From IMG/VR virus record IMGVR_UViG_3300017746_000197, positions 1 to 21,708 of that record: 21,708 nucleotides of DNA; one strand, 5' to 3'. The notes under the pieces are model-generated. The model saw nothing but the letters and a program-made list of their open reading frames with translations, did not search any database and was not told where the DNA came from. Position numbers and translations under genes: made by a program. Below, piece after piece: positions 1 to 7,000 of the stretch. The DNA is from a virus. Position 1 is the stretch's first letter. Each line of letters begins with the position of its first letter.

Positions 1-777
1 GCCAATGTTCATATAGGAGAATTGGCTGAAGTCTATGTAGAATTAGAAAAAGAAAAAGACAAGATCGGAGAGATAGGAGAAAAACCTATCACTTCATATG
101 CATCTGAAGTAGAAGCAATTGAACACAAGAATAGAATCAAAGACTTAAGTGGACAAGTTAAACGTAAAGAACAAGAAGAGAATCCATATACTGATCAAAT
201 CAGTGACATGGAAAACAATGCATTACAAGAATTTGACTTTGACAAGATTAATGAATTATCTCGTATAGGAGATCATCAGAAGTTCTTACTAGACCTTTTA
301 ACAAGCAAAGATTCGTTTGTACGTAAGAAGATTATTGATCAAAACTTATCATATTTAAATTCAAGGTTGACATCTTACTTAGATAAGATGGGCTTACCGC
401 ATCAAGTTGTGTTCCAAAACGATTTATCTGTAGAAATTACAGAGTTGGGTAGAGAACTAGACTTTGACAACTTAAGTAGAGGTGAACGTAACAGACTTAT
501 ATTAGGACTATCGTTTGCATTTAGAGATGTGTGGGAGAACTTATACTTCCCAATCAATACATTGTTTATTGACGAATTGATTGACTCTGGATTAGATTCA
601 ATAGGCGTTGAAAATGCTATGGCTATTCTTAAAGACATGGCTCGTAATCGTAACAAGTCTATTTGGCTAGTCTCACATAGAGAAGAACTAGCAGGAAGAG
701 TTGCTAGTGTCTTACAAGTTATTAAAGAGAACGGATTTACAACATATAGTACTACCAGAGAAATGGAGAATATGTGA
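1..777 (+). CDS. 46: Recombination endonuclease subunit gp46 (Rad50/SbcC-like), 3' part
   Basis: This is the C-terminal part of the SMC/Rad50-type ATPase which, with gp47, forms the T4 recombination nuclease that resects DNA ends for recombination-dependent replication. The reading frame is open to the first base of the window, so the true start lies upstream; the TTG at 22 is only an internal codon. About 258 residues are visible, against roughly 560 for T4 gp46. Seen in sequence: a charged, coiled-coil-like region, then the ABC signature LSRGER (nt 472-489), a Walker B-like LFIDEL (nt 562-579), a D-loop-like GLDS (nt 589-600) and an H-loop SHRE (nt 676-687). These are in the order expected for the C-terminal half of a Rad50 nucleotide-binding domain. 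The Walker A half is outside the window. The stop overlaps the start of the next gene by 4 bases, suggesting translational coupling. Confidence 0.9.
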   Translation, partial: ANVHIGELAEVYVELEKEKDKIGEIGEKPITSYASEVEAIEHKNRIKDLSGQVKRKEQEENPYTDQISDMENNALQEFDFDKINELSRIGDHQKFLLDLLTSKDSFVRKKIIDQNLSYLNSRLTSYLDKMGLPHQVVFQNDLSVEITELGRELDFDNLSRGERNRLILGLSFAFRDVWENLYFPINTLFIDELIDSGLDSIGVENAMAILKDMARNRNKSIWLVSHREELAGRVASVLQVIKENGFTTYSTTREMENM

Positions 778-1790
778 GCCTAGCACTTTGGCACTGGCAC
801 ATTGAGATCAGCAGTAAGTGTACACTAAAGTGTCCTAGATGTCCTAGACAAGAAGTTCCTGACACATTAGTTAGTACTGAACTTAAGTTAGATTTCTTTA
901 AACAAAACTTTCCTAAAGAATTCATTCTGAAGAATGTAGAAAAATTAACATTCTGTGGTGACGATGGTGATCCTATCTATGCACATGACTTCATTGAAGT
1001 CATCCAGTATTTCAAATCTATAAAGCCTAGCATAGCGATCATTATCGTCACTAACGGATCATATAAAAACGAAGATTGGTGGACACAATTAGCAAAACTG
1101 CTAGACGAACAAGACCAAATACATTTTAGCATCGATGGTTGGGACCATGAAAGTAATAGTATCTATCGAATCAATTCTAATTGGTCTAGTATTATCTCTG
1201 GTGTCATGGCACTGACTGATAATTCTAAATGTTACACTGTCTGGGACGCAATAGGCTTCAAGTTTAATGAAGATAAGATAGAAGATATGAAATCTTATGC
1301 AAAAGAATTAGGCTTTGATGCATTTCAATTAACCAAGAGTACTAAGTTTGGTAAGATATACGAAGACTCTTATGGGAAAGAAGATGCTTTACAACCAAGT
1401 GACAATCTGTTATCATCTAGTCATAGATTTGAAAGAGAAATTTTTAAATTAACAGACAAAGAAGTATTAGAGCCTTGGATGAGAACAAATATTAAGTTGT
1501 ATGAAGAATCTAATCTCGTAGGCAGTGAGAGACCTCTTTGTCACATAGGTAACAAAGGAAGTTATATCAATGCTAGGGGAGAGTTTTATCCATGTTGTTG
1601 GGTTGCGACAAGATACGGTCACAATGACAAATGGGCAGAGACAGGTAAGAAATATAACTTACATGAAAAACAATTACCCAAAGTAGTTATGGATTCTTTT
1701 TGGGTATCCGAGTTTATACACGGCTCTTACGAGTGTCAGAACAAATGTGCCCAGCACAGAGTAAATAAAAATTATGCCACTGAGTGGTAA
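774..1790 (+). CDS. Radical SAM enzyme with SPASM-like C-terminal cysteines
   Basis: A 338-residue protein starting with GTG at 774, overlapping the gp46 stop (GTGA). The N-terminal motif C16-x3-C20-x2-C23 is the classic [4Fe-4S] site of radical SAM enzymes. GDDGDP (res. 62-67) and IVTNGS (res. 91-96) fit later strands of the partial TIM barrel. C-terminal cysteines C256, C274, C275, C321 and C325 resemble a SPASM or twitch domain holding an auxiliary Fe-S cluster. The family cleaves S-adenosylmethionine to a 5'-deoxyadenosyl radical and modifies peptides, nucleotides or cofactors; the substrate here cannot be told from sequence. No precursor peptide gene is evident nearby. Its position between gp46 and a nuclease suggests expression with DNA-metabolism genes, but that is context only. 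Class assignment is strong, specific function unknown. Confidence 0.85.
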   Translation: MSLALWHWHIEISSKCTLKCPRCPRQEVPDTLVSTELKLDFFKQNFPKEFILKNVEKLTFCGDDGDPIYAHDFIEVIQYFKSIKPSIAIIIVTNGSYKNEDWWTQLAKLLDEQDQIHFSIDGWDHESNSIYRINSNWSSIISGVMALTDNSKCYTVWDAIGFKFNEDKIEDMKSYAKELGFDAFQLTKSTKFGKIYEDSYGKEDALQPSDNLLSSSHRFEREIFKLTDKEVLEPWMRTNIKLYEESNLVGSERPLCHIGNKGSYINARGEFYPCCWVATRYGHNDKWAETGKKYNLHEKQLPKVVMDSFWVSEFIHGSYECQNKCAQHRVNKNYATEW

Positions 1791-1807
1791 AGAGATAACT
1801 ATATATT

Positions 1808-2371
1808 ATGCCATCACCGTCTAAGAATAAAGGATCAGGATACGAAAGAGAAATCGCAAAGTATCTTAGTGAACTTTATGAAGAAAGTTTTATACGAGCA
1901 CCTGGATCAGGCGCTTATGTAGGTGGTAAAAATCAAACCCGTACAGAAATTCTGCACGAGGGTCAAATTCGTAGTTTTAAAGGGGACATTGTTCCTGGAC
2001 AAAGTTTCGACAAACTTAACGTAGAATGTAAATTCTACGCAGACTTTCCTTTTCATCAAGTACTTGCAGGTTCATGTAAGCAACTAGATTCATGGTTAGA
2101 TCAATTAATGGACGTAGCCGACGAAGGCGATTTAAACGTTCTGTTTATGAAATTTAATCGTAAAGGACGTTTCATATGTGTACCTAGTAAGTATACATGG
2201 GTAAGTGATCAGTTTATGTATTACACTTCAGCAGATCATGCTGATTGGGTTATTATAGAACATGATCACTTTTTCAAATTTAACAAAAAAATATTCAAAG
2301 CATATTCAGGCATATCAGAGACCAACTCACAGCTAACCGACACCAAGTCAACACAAACTTTACCTAATTAA
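1808..2371 (+). CDS. PD-(D/E)XK nuclease, Holliday junction resolvase-like
   Basis: A 187-residue protein with the residue pattern of Hjc-type and related PD-(D/E)XK endonucleases. It has an N-terminal GSGYEREIAKYLSE helix carrying acidic residues E13 and E15, a basic/glycine loop IRAPGSGA (res. 29-36), then GD60IV and VE73CK75, giving the D-x(n)-ExK catalytic set. Such enzymes cut branched DNA, using metal bound by the acidic residues. T4 itself uses the unrelated gp49 (endonuclease VII) to resolve branches before packaging, so this could be its functional substitute. It lies 17 bases after the radical SAM stop and downstream of gp46, consistent with a recombination operon. The last 25 or so residues are polar and probably disordered. 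A role as another restriction-like or repair nuclease of the same fold is possible. The stop codon lies inside a 15-base palindrome. Confidence 0.7.
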   Translation: MPSPSKNKGSGYEREIAKYLSELYEESFIRAPGSGAYVGGKNQTRTEILHEGQIRSFKGDIVPGQSFDKLNVECKFYADFPFHQVLAGSCKQLDSWLDQLMDVADEGDLNVLFMKFNRKGRFICVPSKYTWVSDQFMYYTSADHADWVIIEHDHFFKFNKKIFKAYSGISETNSQLTDTKSTQTLPN

Positions 2372-2378
2372 TAATTAG
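2364..2378. repeat. A-centred AT palindrome over the nuclease stop codon
   Basis: CTAATTA-A-TAATTAG, 7-base arms around a single A, overlapping the TAA stop at 2369-2371. Two more palindromes of the same design (single central A) lie at 2749-2769 and 2782-2798. It may be a transcript-end structure or a protein site; no function is shown. Confidence 0.4.
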
Positions 2379-2651
2379 TTAACTACATAAGCATAGCCGT
2401 AATCAATGCTCGGCTCTCCTCGAGGATGCAGTAACCCTGCTGACGGATTTGGAGTAGTGTGTTATACACAACAATACCGAGAAGGCAATCGTCATGGTAG
2501 CGAACCTTCAATGAGTCTATATCTATTTTGATTTGATGATATAGAACATGCGTTGCTGAGATATTATGTTTATTAATATAATAGGCTCAACTACAACCCA
2601 GTAAACTTTACAGAGCAACCGGTAGCGATTAATTATAGTAACGTAGTTAGT

Positions 2652-2684
2652 CGGGGATAATCAACATGGATTGACGGGGATAAT
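2652..2684 (+). repeat. Direct repeat CGGGGATAAT, two copies
   Basis: Two identical 10-base copies at 2652-2661 and 2675-2684, start to start 23 bases, inside the structured region. The first directly follows the 3' arm of the putative closing helix. TCGG (2651-2654) and CCGA (2690-2693) could pair around both copies. Such a pair could be RNA structural modules or protein-binding sites. Confidence 0.5.
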
Positions 2685-2698
2685 GAGAACCGAAAATT

Positions 2699-2731
2699 GC
2701 TGTGGTAGTGCTTGTCCGGCACTACCATGGC
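2699..2731 (+). terminator. Strong 13-bp hairpin, possible terminator or RNA 3' domain
   Basis: Arms 2699-2711 and 2719-2731 pair over 13 positions (11 Watson-Crick, 2 G-U) around the 7-base loop TTGTCCG. GAAA (2692-2695) and TTTC (2732-2735) can extend the stem across a 3-base bulge. It is the most stable simple hairpin seen in the stretch. The following bases are only briefly T-rich, so it is not a textbook intrinsic terminator and may instead be the 3' stem of the candidate RNA. Confidence 0.5.
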
Positions 2732-2748
2732 TTTCAAAAGATAATAAG

Positions 2749-2769
2749 TCTTAATTAAATTAATTAAGA
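2749..2769. repeat. A-centred AT palindrome, 10-base arms
   Basis: A perfect 21-base palindrome with 10-base arms around a single A (2759), composed almost wholly of A and T. It lies 18 bases after the 13-bp hairpin and could stop or stabilise transcripts arriving from either side of this convergent junction. Confidence 0.5.
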
Positions 2770-2781
2770 ATTTAATATCCT

Positions 2782-2798
2782 TTTTATTAATAATAAAA
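2782..2798. repeat. A-centred AT palindrome, 8-base arms
   Basis: TTTTATTA-A-TAATAAAA, a perfect palindrome. Read on either strand it ends in a short A/T run, so it could act as a weak bidirectional terminator between the convergent operons. Confidence 0.45.
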
Positions 2799-2827
2799 TT
2801 ACGAATGAACGAAGTGAATGAGTAATT

Positions 2828-2848
2828 AAGTTCTCGTAGAGAACTTTT
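2828..2848 (+). terminator. Probable intrinsic terminator of the plus-strand operon
   Basis: AAGTTCTC (2828-2835) pairs perfectly with GAGAACTT (2839-2846) across a 3-base loop GTA, and T residues continue to 2848. The T tract fits plus-strand transcription. It lies about 30 bases from the end of the minus-strand gene, so it would stop read-through into that operon. Confidence 0.55.
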
Positions 2849-2879
2849 AGATGACACCAATAATATCTTATAGTGTTGG

Positions 2880-3107
2880 TTAGAAAAATGGTAATTGAGT
2901 TTCTTTGGTAGTTTCCAGGTTTTTATCTATGAGTGTTCTAAGACCTTCACGTTCTAATTTAGACATGTTAAGTACGTCTTCATAAGTGGCACCTCCTCTC
3001 ATGTACCAAGAATATGAAAGTGCTTGATCTTTGATTCCCTGTGTGTAGTTTTTATACGATTCTATTAGGTCTTTTATCCCGTCAGGGTCCAGTGATAAAA
3101 GCCTTAT
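2880..3107 (-). CDS. Small conserved-looking protein after gp26, possibly gp51-like
   Basis: A minus-strand reading frame, open from an in-frame TGA at 3117-3119 to TAA at 2880-2882. It has no ATG, GTG or TTG near its 5' end. The ATA at 3107-3105 overlaps the gp26 stop in the arrangement ATAA, exactly where an ATGA overlap would be expected; CTG at 3092-3090 is the other option. From ATA the product is 75 residues, with recognisable stretches ALSYSWYMRGG, NMSKLEREGL and a C-terminal KNLETTKETQLPFF. This resembles, from memory, short proteins encoded next to gp26 in marine T4-like phages and sometimes labelled gp51 (baseplate hub assembly); in T4, genes 26 and 51 are neighbours. Its coding nature is supported by protein-like composition and tight spacing; the start codon and exact function are uncertain. 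Confidence 0.6.
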   Translation of the reverse strand: MRLLSLDPDGIKDLIESYKNYTQGIKDQALSYSWYMRGGATYEDVLNMSKLEREGLRTLIDKNLETTKETQLPFF

Positions 3108-3952
3108 GCGAAAAAATCAGTTGCGTTAAGAGTAAATGGCTGAGTGTATTCATGTTCGCATTTTGCACATTTCATATCTAATGATTTGATTGTACTTGCG
3201 GCTCTGAGTTCTCCATTATAATCTCGTATTCCTTCATATGTTTTTGTATCACAGTTTTGTAAGAAATCAATGATATATTCTTTTTCAGTAATTTCTTGAC
3301 CTTCTGGGGCAACAATCTTAGAAATTGCACCAGTTAGTACTTCCATTGTTACAGATGTTATTTCTACTAATGCCTCTTGACTTTTTTCAATACGTTCTTT
3401 TTCATCATCAATAAGATTCATATCCTTATACTTTGCTTGTATTTCAAACTGTCTTAAACTTACAGCATTCATCTCTTTATAATTTATAGGAGAAAAGTAA
3501 ACTGATAGTTCACCGACATTGTAAGGCTTACTGTAATCACCAGCAGTAATAGTTCGCAACAGATTTTGTAAGTTGATTGCGTATGATTCTGTTTCGCCAC
3601 ATTCTTCTTTGGGACAAGTAGATTCTACTTCGATTGCCTCGTCACCAGATGCGGCTTTAATACCAATAAAAATTGCATCGATGTCACAACTTAATACACT
3701 CCAAGGATTTTTAATAGCAGGAATACAACTTTTAATAATCTCTACTGTTGCAGTACCATTAAATAATGCGTCTGGTGTTTTTGTTGTTATTTCATCGATA
3801 GCAGTCATAGGATAAACTGGCAATTCTAAATTGTTTTCATCCTCAAATTCGATATCGTCTGGACCATATCCTTCTCCACCTGACGGCAGGGATATGAACA
3901 CTGCTGGTCTACGAAAGTATTGTCTAAGTGGATTGTTTTTGTTTTCTGTCAT
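3104..3952 (-). CDS. 26: Baseplate protein gp26-like (T4_baseplate family)
   Basis: A 282-residue product taken from the ATG at 3952-3950. An upstream in-frame ATG at 3964 would add MRKK, but those codons contain AGGAAG, an excellent ribosome-binding site 5 bases before the second ATG, so the shorter start is preferred. The segments PLRQYFRRPAVFISLPSGG and GTATVEIIKSCIPAIKNPW and the overall layout match the T4 gp26-type baseplate family (T4 gp26 is about 208 residues). Cysteine pairs in the middle (STCPKEECGE) and near the C-terminus (MKCAKCEH) suggest a bound zinc. gp26 acts in assembly of the baseplate hub and wedge region of the contractile tail. It is transcribed away from the tape-measure-like gene and followed at once by a small gene overlapping its stop. 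Confidence 0.75.
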   Translation of the reverse strand: MTENKNNPLRQYFRRPAVFISLPSGGEGYGPDDIEFEDENNLELPVYPMTAIDEITTKTPDALFNGTATVEIIKSCIPAIKNPWSVLSCDIDAIFIGIKAASGDEAIEVESTCPKEECGETESYAINLQNLLRTITAGDYSKPYNVGELSVYFSPINYKEMNAVSLRQFEIQAKYKDMNLIDDEKERIEKSQEALVEITSVTMEVLTGAISKIVAPEGQEITEKEYIIDFLQNCDTKTYEGIRDYNGELRAASTIKSLDMKCAKCEHEYTQPFTLNATDFFA

Positions 3953-3982
3953 TTTCTTCCTCATATTTTATGGGTATTTTAC

Positions 3983-4000
3983 CAATACTAAATAGTATTG
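3983..4000. promoter_or_regulatory. 18-base palindrome holding a plus-strand late-promoter motif
   Basis: CAATACTA-AA-TAGTATTG is a perfect inverted repeat between the divergent gp26 and tape-measure genes. It contains CTAAATA (3988-3994) on the plus strand, close to the T4 late octamer TATAAATA. A start site about 6 bases downstream would fall near 4000. The palindrome could be chance, a cruciform or an operator for a repressor. Confidence 0.5.
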
Positions 4001-4006
4001 TAGATA

Positions 4007-4013
4007 TATTTAG
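4007..4013 (-). promoter_or_regulatory. Late-promoter motif for the gp26 operon
   Basis: On the minus strand this reads CTAAATA, 55 bases upstream of the preferred gp26 start. Its predicted start site, near 4001, nearly coincides with that of the plus-strand motif at 3988-3994, so the two form an overlapping divergent pair. Confidence 0.4.
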
Positions 4014-4057
4014 TGGTAATATACACCCCCATATAAAATCTTAGGAAACCGGGCATA

Positions 4058-7000
4058 ATGGAAGAATACGACCAAGAACAAATAGAAAGATTGATAAAGT
4101 CATTGGGTCCGTTACCTGATTCTTTTAATAAACTTGCTGACTCAATCAAAAACGCAAATGGCGGTTTAGGCGGTTTAGGTGATAGTGCGAAAGATGCGGC
4201 TAACAGTATGGGCACTTACTCTACTGCGAAGAAAAAAGCGACAGAGGCAGAGCAAAAGCATGTCAGGGCGACTGAAGATAATACTACGCGGTCGAAGGCT
4301 GCCTATGATCAATCGATAGCGGCGTTAAACACTTTAGGCGATGCCTTAACTAATTCTCAACCTTCTTTTGCAGACTTAGGTGGTGTAGCTACAAATGCTG
4401 GCAAAAGTTTAGGTAATTTAGCAGAAAATCTACTTCCGGCGTTCGGTGCCCAGATTAACGTAGCCATCCAACTTTTAGGTGAACTTTCTGCCGCATATCT
4501 TACACAGTTTGCTGAACAAAATGAGTTCGGTGGACAAATGCGTAAGATGGGTGTAACTGTTGCAGAAATGGGTGATGGCACTCGCAACACTACAGATAGT
4601 ATGACAGACTTAGCCAGAGAAGCAGGTTATACTAGTGAAATGTTAAGTAAAATTGCTGGCATGATGGTAAAAAGTAGTGAAGCAGTTGCATTACTAGGCA
4701 CAAACTCTACTGACGGTGCTAAAGCATTCTTAGAATACTCCAATATCTCAAAGACTGAACAAAAACGTTTTGCTAGACTTGGTTACACAATTGAAGATTT
4801 GAATGCAGTTCAAACAAATTACATAGAACTTCAAAGAGCAAGTGGTATTAACACAAAGGCCCAAAATCTTACTGCACGTCAGTTGCAAAAAAGATCACTT
4901 GAGTATGCAAAAAGTTTAACTGCGATATCTGAAATTACTGGTAGGAATGCCGAGCAACAGATAGCCGCAGAACAACAACAGAAAGCAGAATATCGTAATA
5001 AAATAGTCTCAATGAACCAGCAACGTGAGATATCAGCCTTAGAAAGAGAAGCGGCTAATGAAACAAATGCCGCTAGAAAAAAAGAATTAGAAGATAAAGC
5101 CCAGTCAATGAAAGATGAGTTAGGTGCAAGAACTCAAATGACTGGTACCTTGGCAAGAATATTAGGACCTGATCTAGCAGAACAAATTAACACAGTAATG
5201 ATTACTGGTAACTTTGATGAGACAACTACAGCAATCGCACAGTTAGGATTAAATGCTGGCGATCTTGCAACTGCATTTGAAGGTGTTGATCCTGACAAGC
5301 CTGAAGAAGTAATGGCGGCAACACAAAAAATCTTGTCTGATGTTATTTCTGGACAAGAAGATGGTTTAGAAAGATTTGGTGATGCACTCATTAGAATGGG
5401 TGCTGATGCAGAAGGATTTGGTAAATCAGTTGGTCTAAGTGCAGAAAATTTAAATCTGTATCAACAAGCAATGGACTCTGGAGACGAAGATAAAGCGAGA
5501 GAGATATTAAAAACAGCATTAGACAATGTTAATGAAACTACTAAAAGCGGTAAAGATACTCAATTAGATTTCCAAGCAGAGTTAGAAGCCATGGCCAGAT
5601 CAGTCAGAACAGCCTCAGATGGTTTGTTAGACTTTGCTGGTCCAGCAGTATTGGTATTGACTGCTGGAGCAGTCGTAGCCTTAGGAATAGCGGCGGCAAA
5701 AGCGGCTACGTCATTGGCTCTATTAGGTGGTCCTGGTGGCATGAAAGGCATGTTTAAAAATCTTGGTACTAAAGGGGCAAGCCTTGCTACTAGATTAGCA
5801 GGTTCTAATGCGTTTAAAATAGGTGGAGGTGTTGCAACTGGAGCTATAGCGGCATATGGTTCATATGATGAAGGCAAAGATGAAAGACGAGACATTGCAA
5901 ACGATCTTGCAGACGAAAATATAGATCAAGCAGAAGCAGATAGAAGAACCACAGTAACTAATGCTGAAACTACTGGTGAAATGACTGGTAATATGGTCGG
6001 CGCCGTAAGCGGCGCATTTGCAGGTGCTAAAGCTGGAGCAATGCTCGGAGCATTTGGTGGTCCAGTCGGAGTAGCAATTGGTGGAACACTAGGTACTCTT
6101 ATTGGAGCAGGGTTAGGCGCATGGGCAGGTGGAAAAGGTGGATCAGAAGTTGGTGAAAAGATCGGATCTAATATGGGTGCAAGCCTTGAGAAAGATGTTA
6201 GAAAAGCAAATTTAGCCTTAGCAGAGCAAAGTGGTTTTTATGATAAAAAAGGAGCATTCAAAGACAGTACAGTAGACTTTGATAAAGTTAGAGCGGCTCA
6301 AAAAGATAAAACTCTGACGCAAAATACACTTCAATCCATGTTAGAAGATAATGACATGAGTGATGACGATGAAGCAGAAATCACTAAGATTCTAAACCAG
6401 ATGAAAGATGCCAATGAAGGACTTGAAACTGAGAAAACAGTAGCAGATGCTGAACAAGCAGATATCAAAAAAGAATCAGAAGCTGATGAGAAACTAATTG
6501 CAGACCTTGGTTTAGATGGAGATACACAGACAGAGATTGATGATGCAGTAGTTGAAGTGCAAAAAGAAATGGTTACTAAAACAGACTTATTAAAAGATTC
6601 GATTGATAAACAAGCAGAGGCTACTGCAAGACTTATTGTTGCAACAAATGTAGTAGCAGAAATAACTGGTCAGCAAGTACAAATAGAAAAGGCTAAACCA
6701 GAAGAACTTCCTCCAGGAGTTATGCTAGACACATTGACTGGTGAATTTAGATCATATGCATATAAACTTTCTGATACTAAAGAAGGCGGTGGTCTGTATG
6801 CTAAAAACTTTAAAACAGCAGAAGAAGCAGATGCATATCAAAAATCAGACCAATTTGGCCGCGACCCTATAGCCGATGCAAGATTCAAAGCAAAAGAAGC
6901 CGCGGATTTAGCAGAACTAGATGCTGAACTTTTAGCAGAGAGGGGACATGTAATTCCACCACCCCCAGACACTAACAATCTTGTAACAGATCCAGATGCA

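Larger units (their letters stand above)
2372..2879. ncRNA. Gene-free stretch, candidate structured non-coding RNA
   Basis: No convincing gene on either strand. The stretch holds many complementary segments. A possible closing helix is 2378-2386 with 2643-2651 (seven Watson-Crick pairs plus two G-U). Enclosed candidates: 2395-2399/2411-2415, 2428-2431/2437-2440, 2441-2449/2487-2494 with one bulge, 2458-2462/2466-2470, 2516-2523/2538-2545 (8 bp), 2552-2557/2614-2619 (6 bp), 2562-2567/2578-2583 and 2601-2604/2608-2611. Downstream are a 13-bp hairpin (2699-2731) and AT palindromes. G+C is 31 of 60 bases in 2401-2460 by hand count, high for this genome. GGTAGCGA occurs at 2496-2503 and 2621-2628, and CGGGGATAAT at 2652-2661 and 2675-2684. 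No group I intron core, tmRNA ends or hammerhead core were recognised. Strand is inferred as plus only because of the upstream operon. The fold was assembled by eye and was not computed. Confidence 0.45.

Noticed and set aside
22-24. TTG at 22 as the start of the first gene
   Set aside because: The frame is open to base 1 with family-like sequence, and the family needs a long N-terminal part.
2372-2750. Group I intron, tmRNA or hammerhead ribozyme
   Set aside because: No P7-like core, no tRNA-like ends with a T-loop sequence, and no CTGATGA...GAAA core was found.
2633-2860. A 75-codon minus-strand reading frame in the gene-free stretch
   Set aside because: It runs through the 13-bp hairpin and the palindromes, has no ribosome-binding site, and its product is unlike any family I know.
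3962-3964. ATG at 3964 as the gp26 start
   Set aside because: The next codons form the ribosome-binding site AGGAAG for the ATG at 3952, which is the better start.
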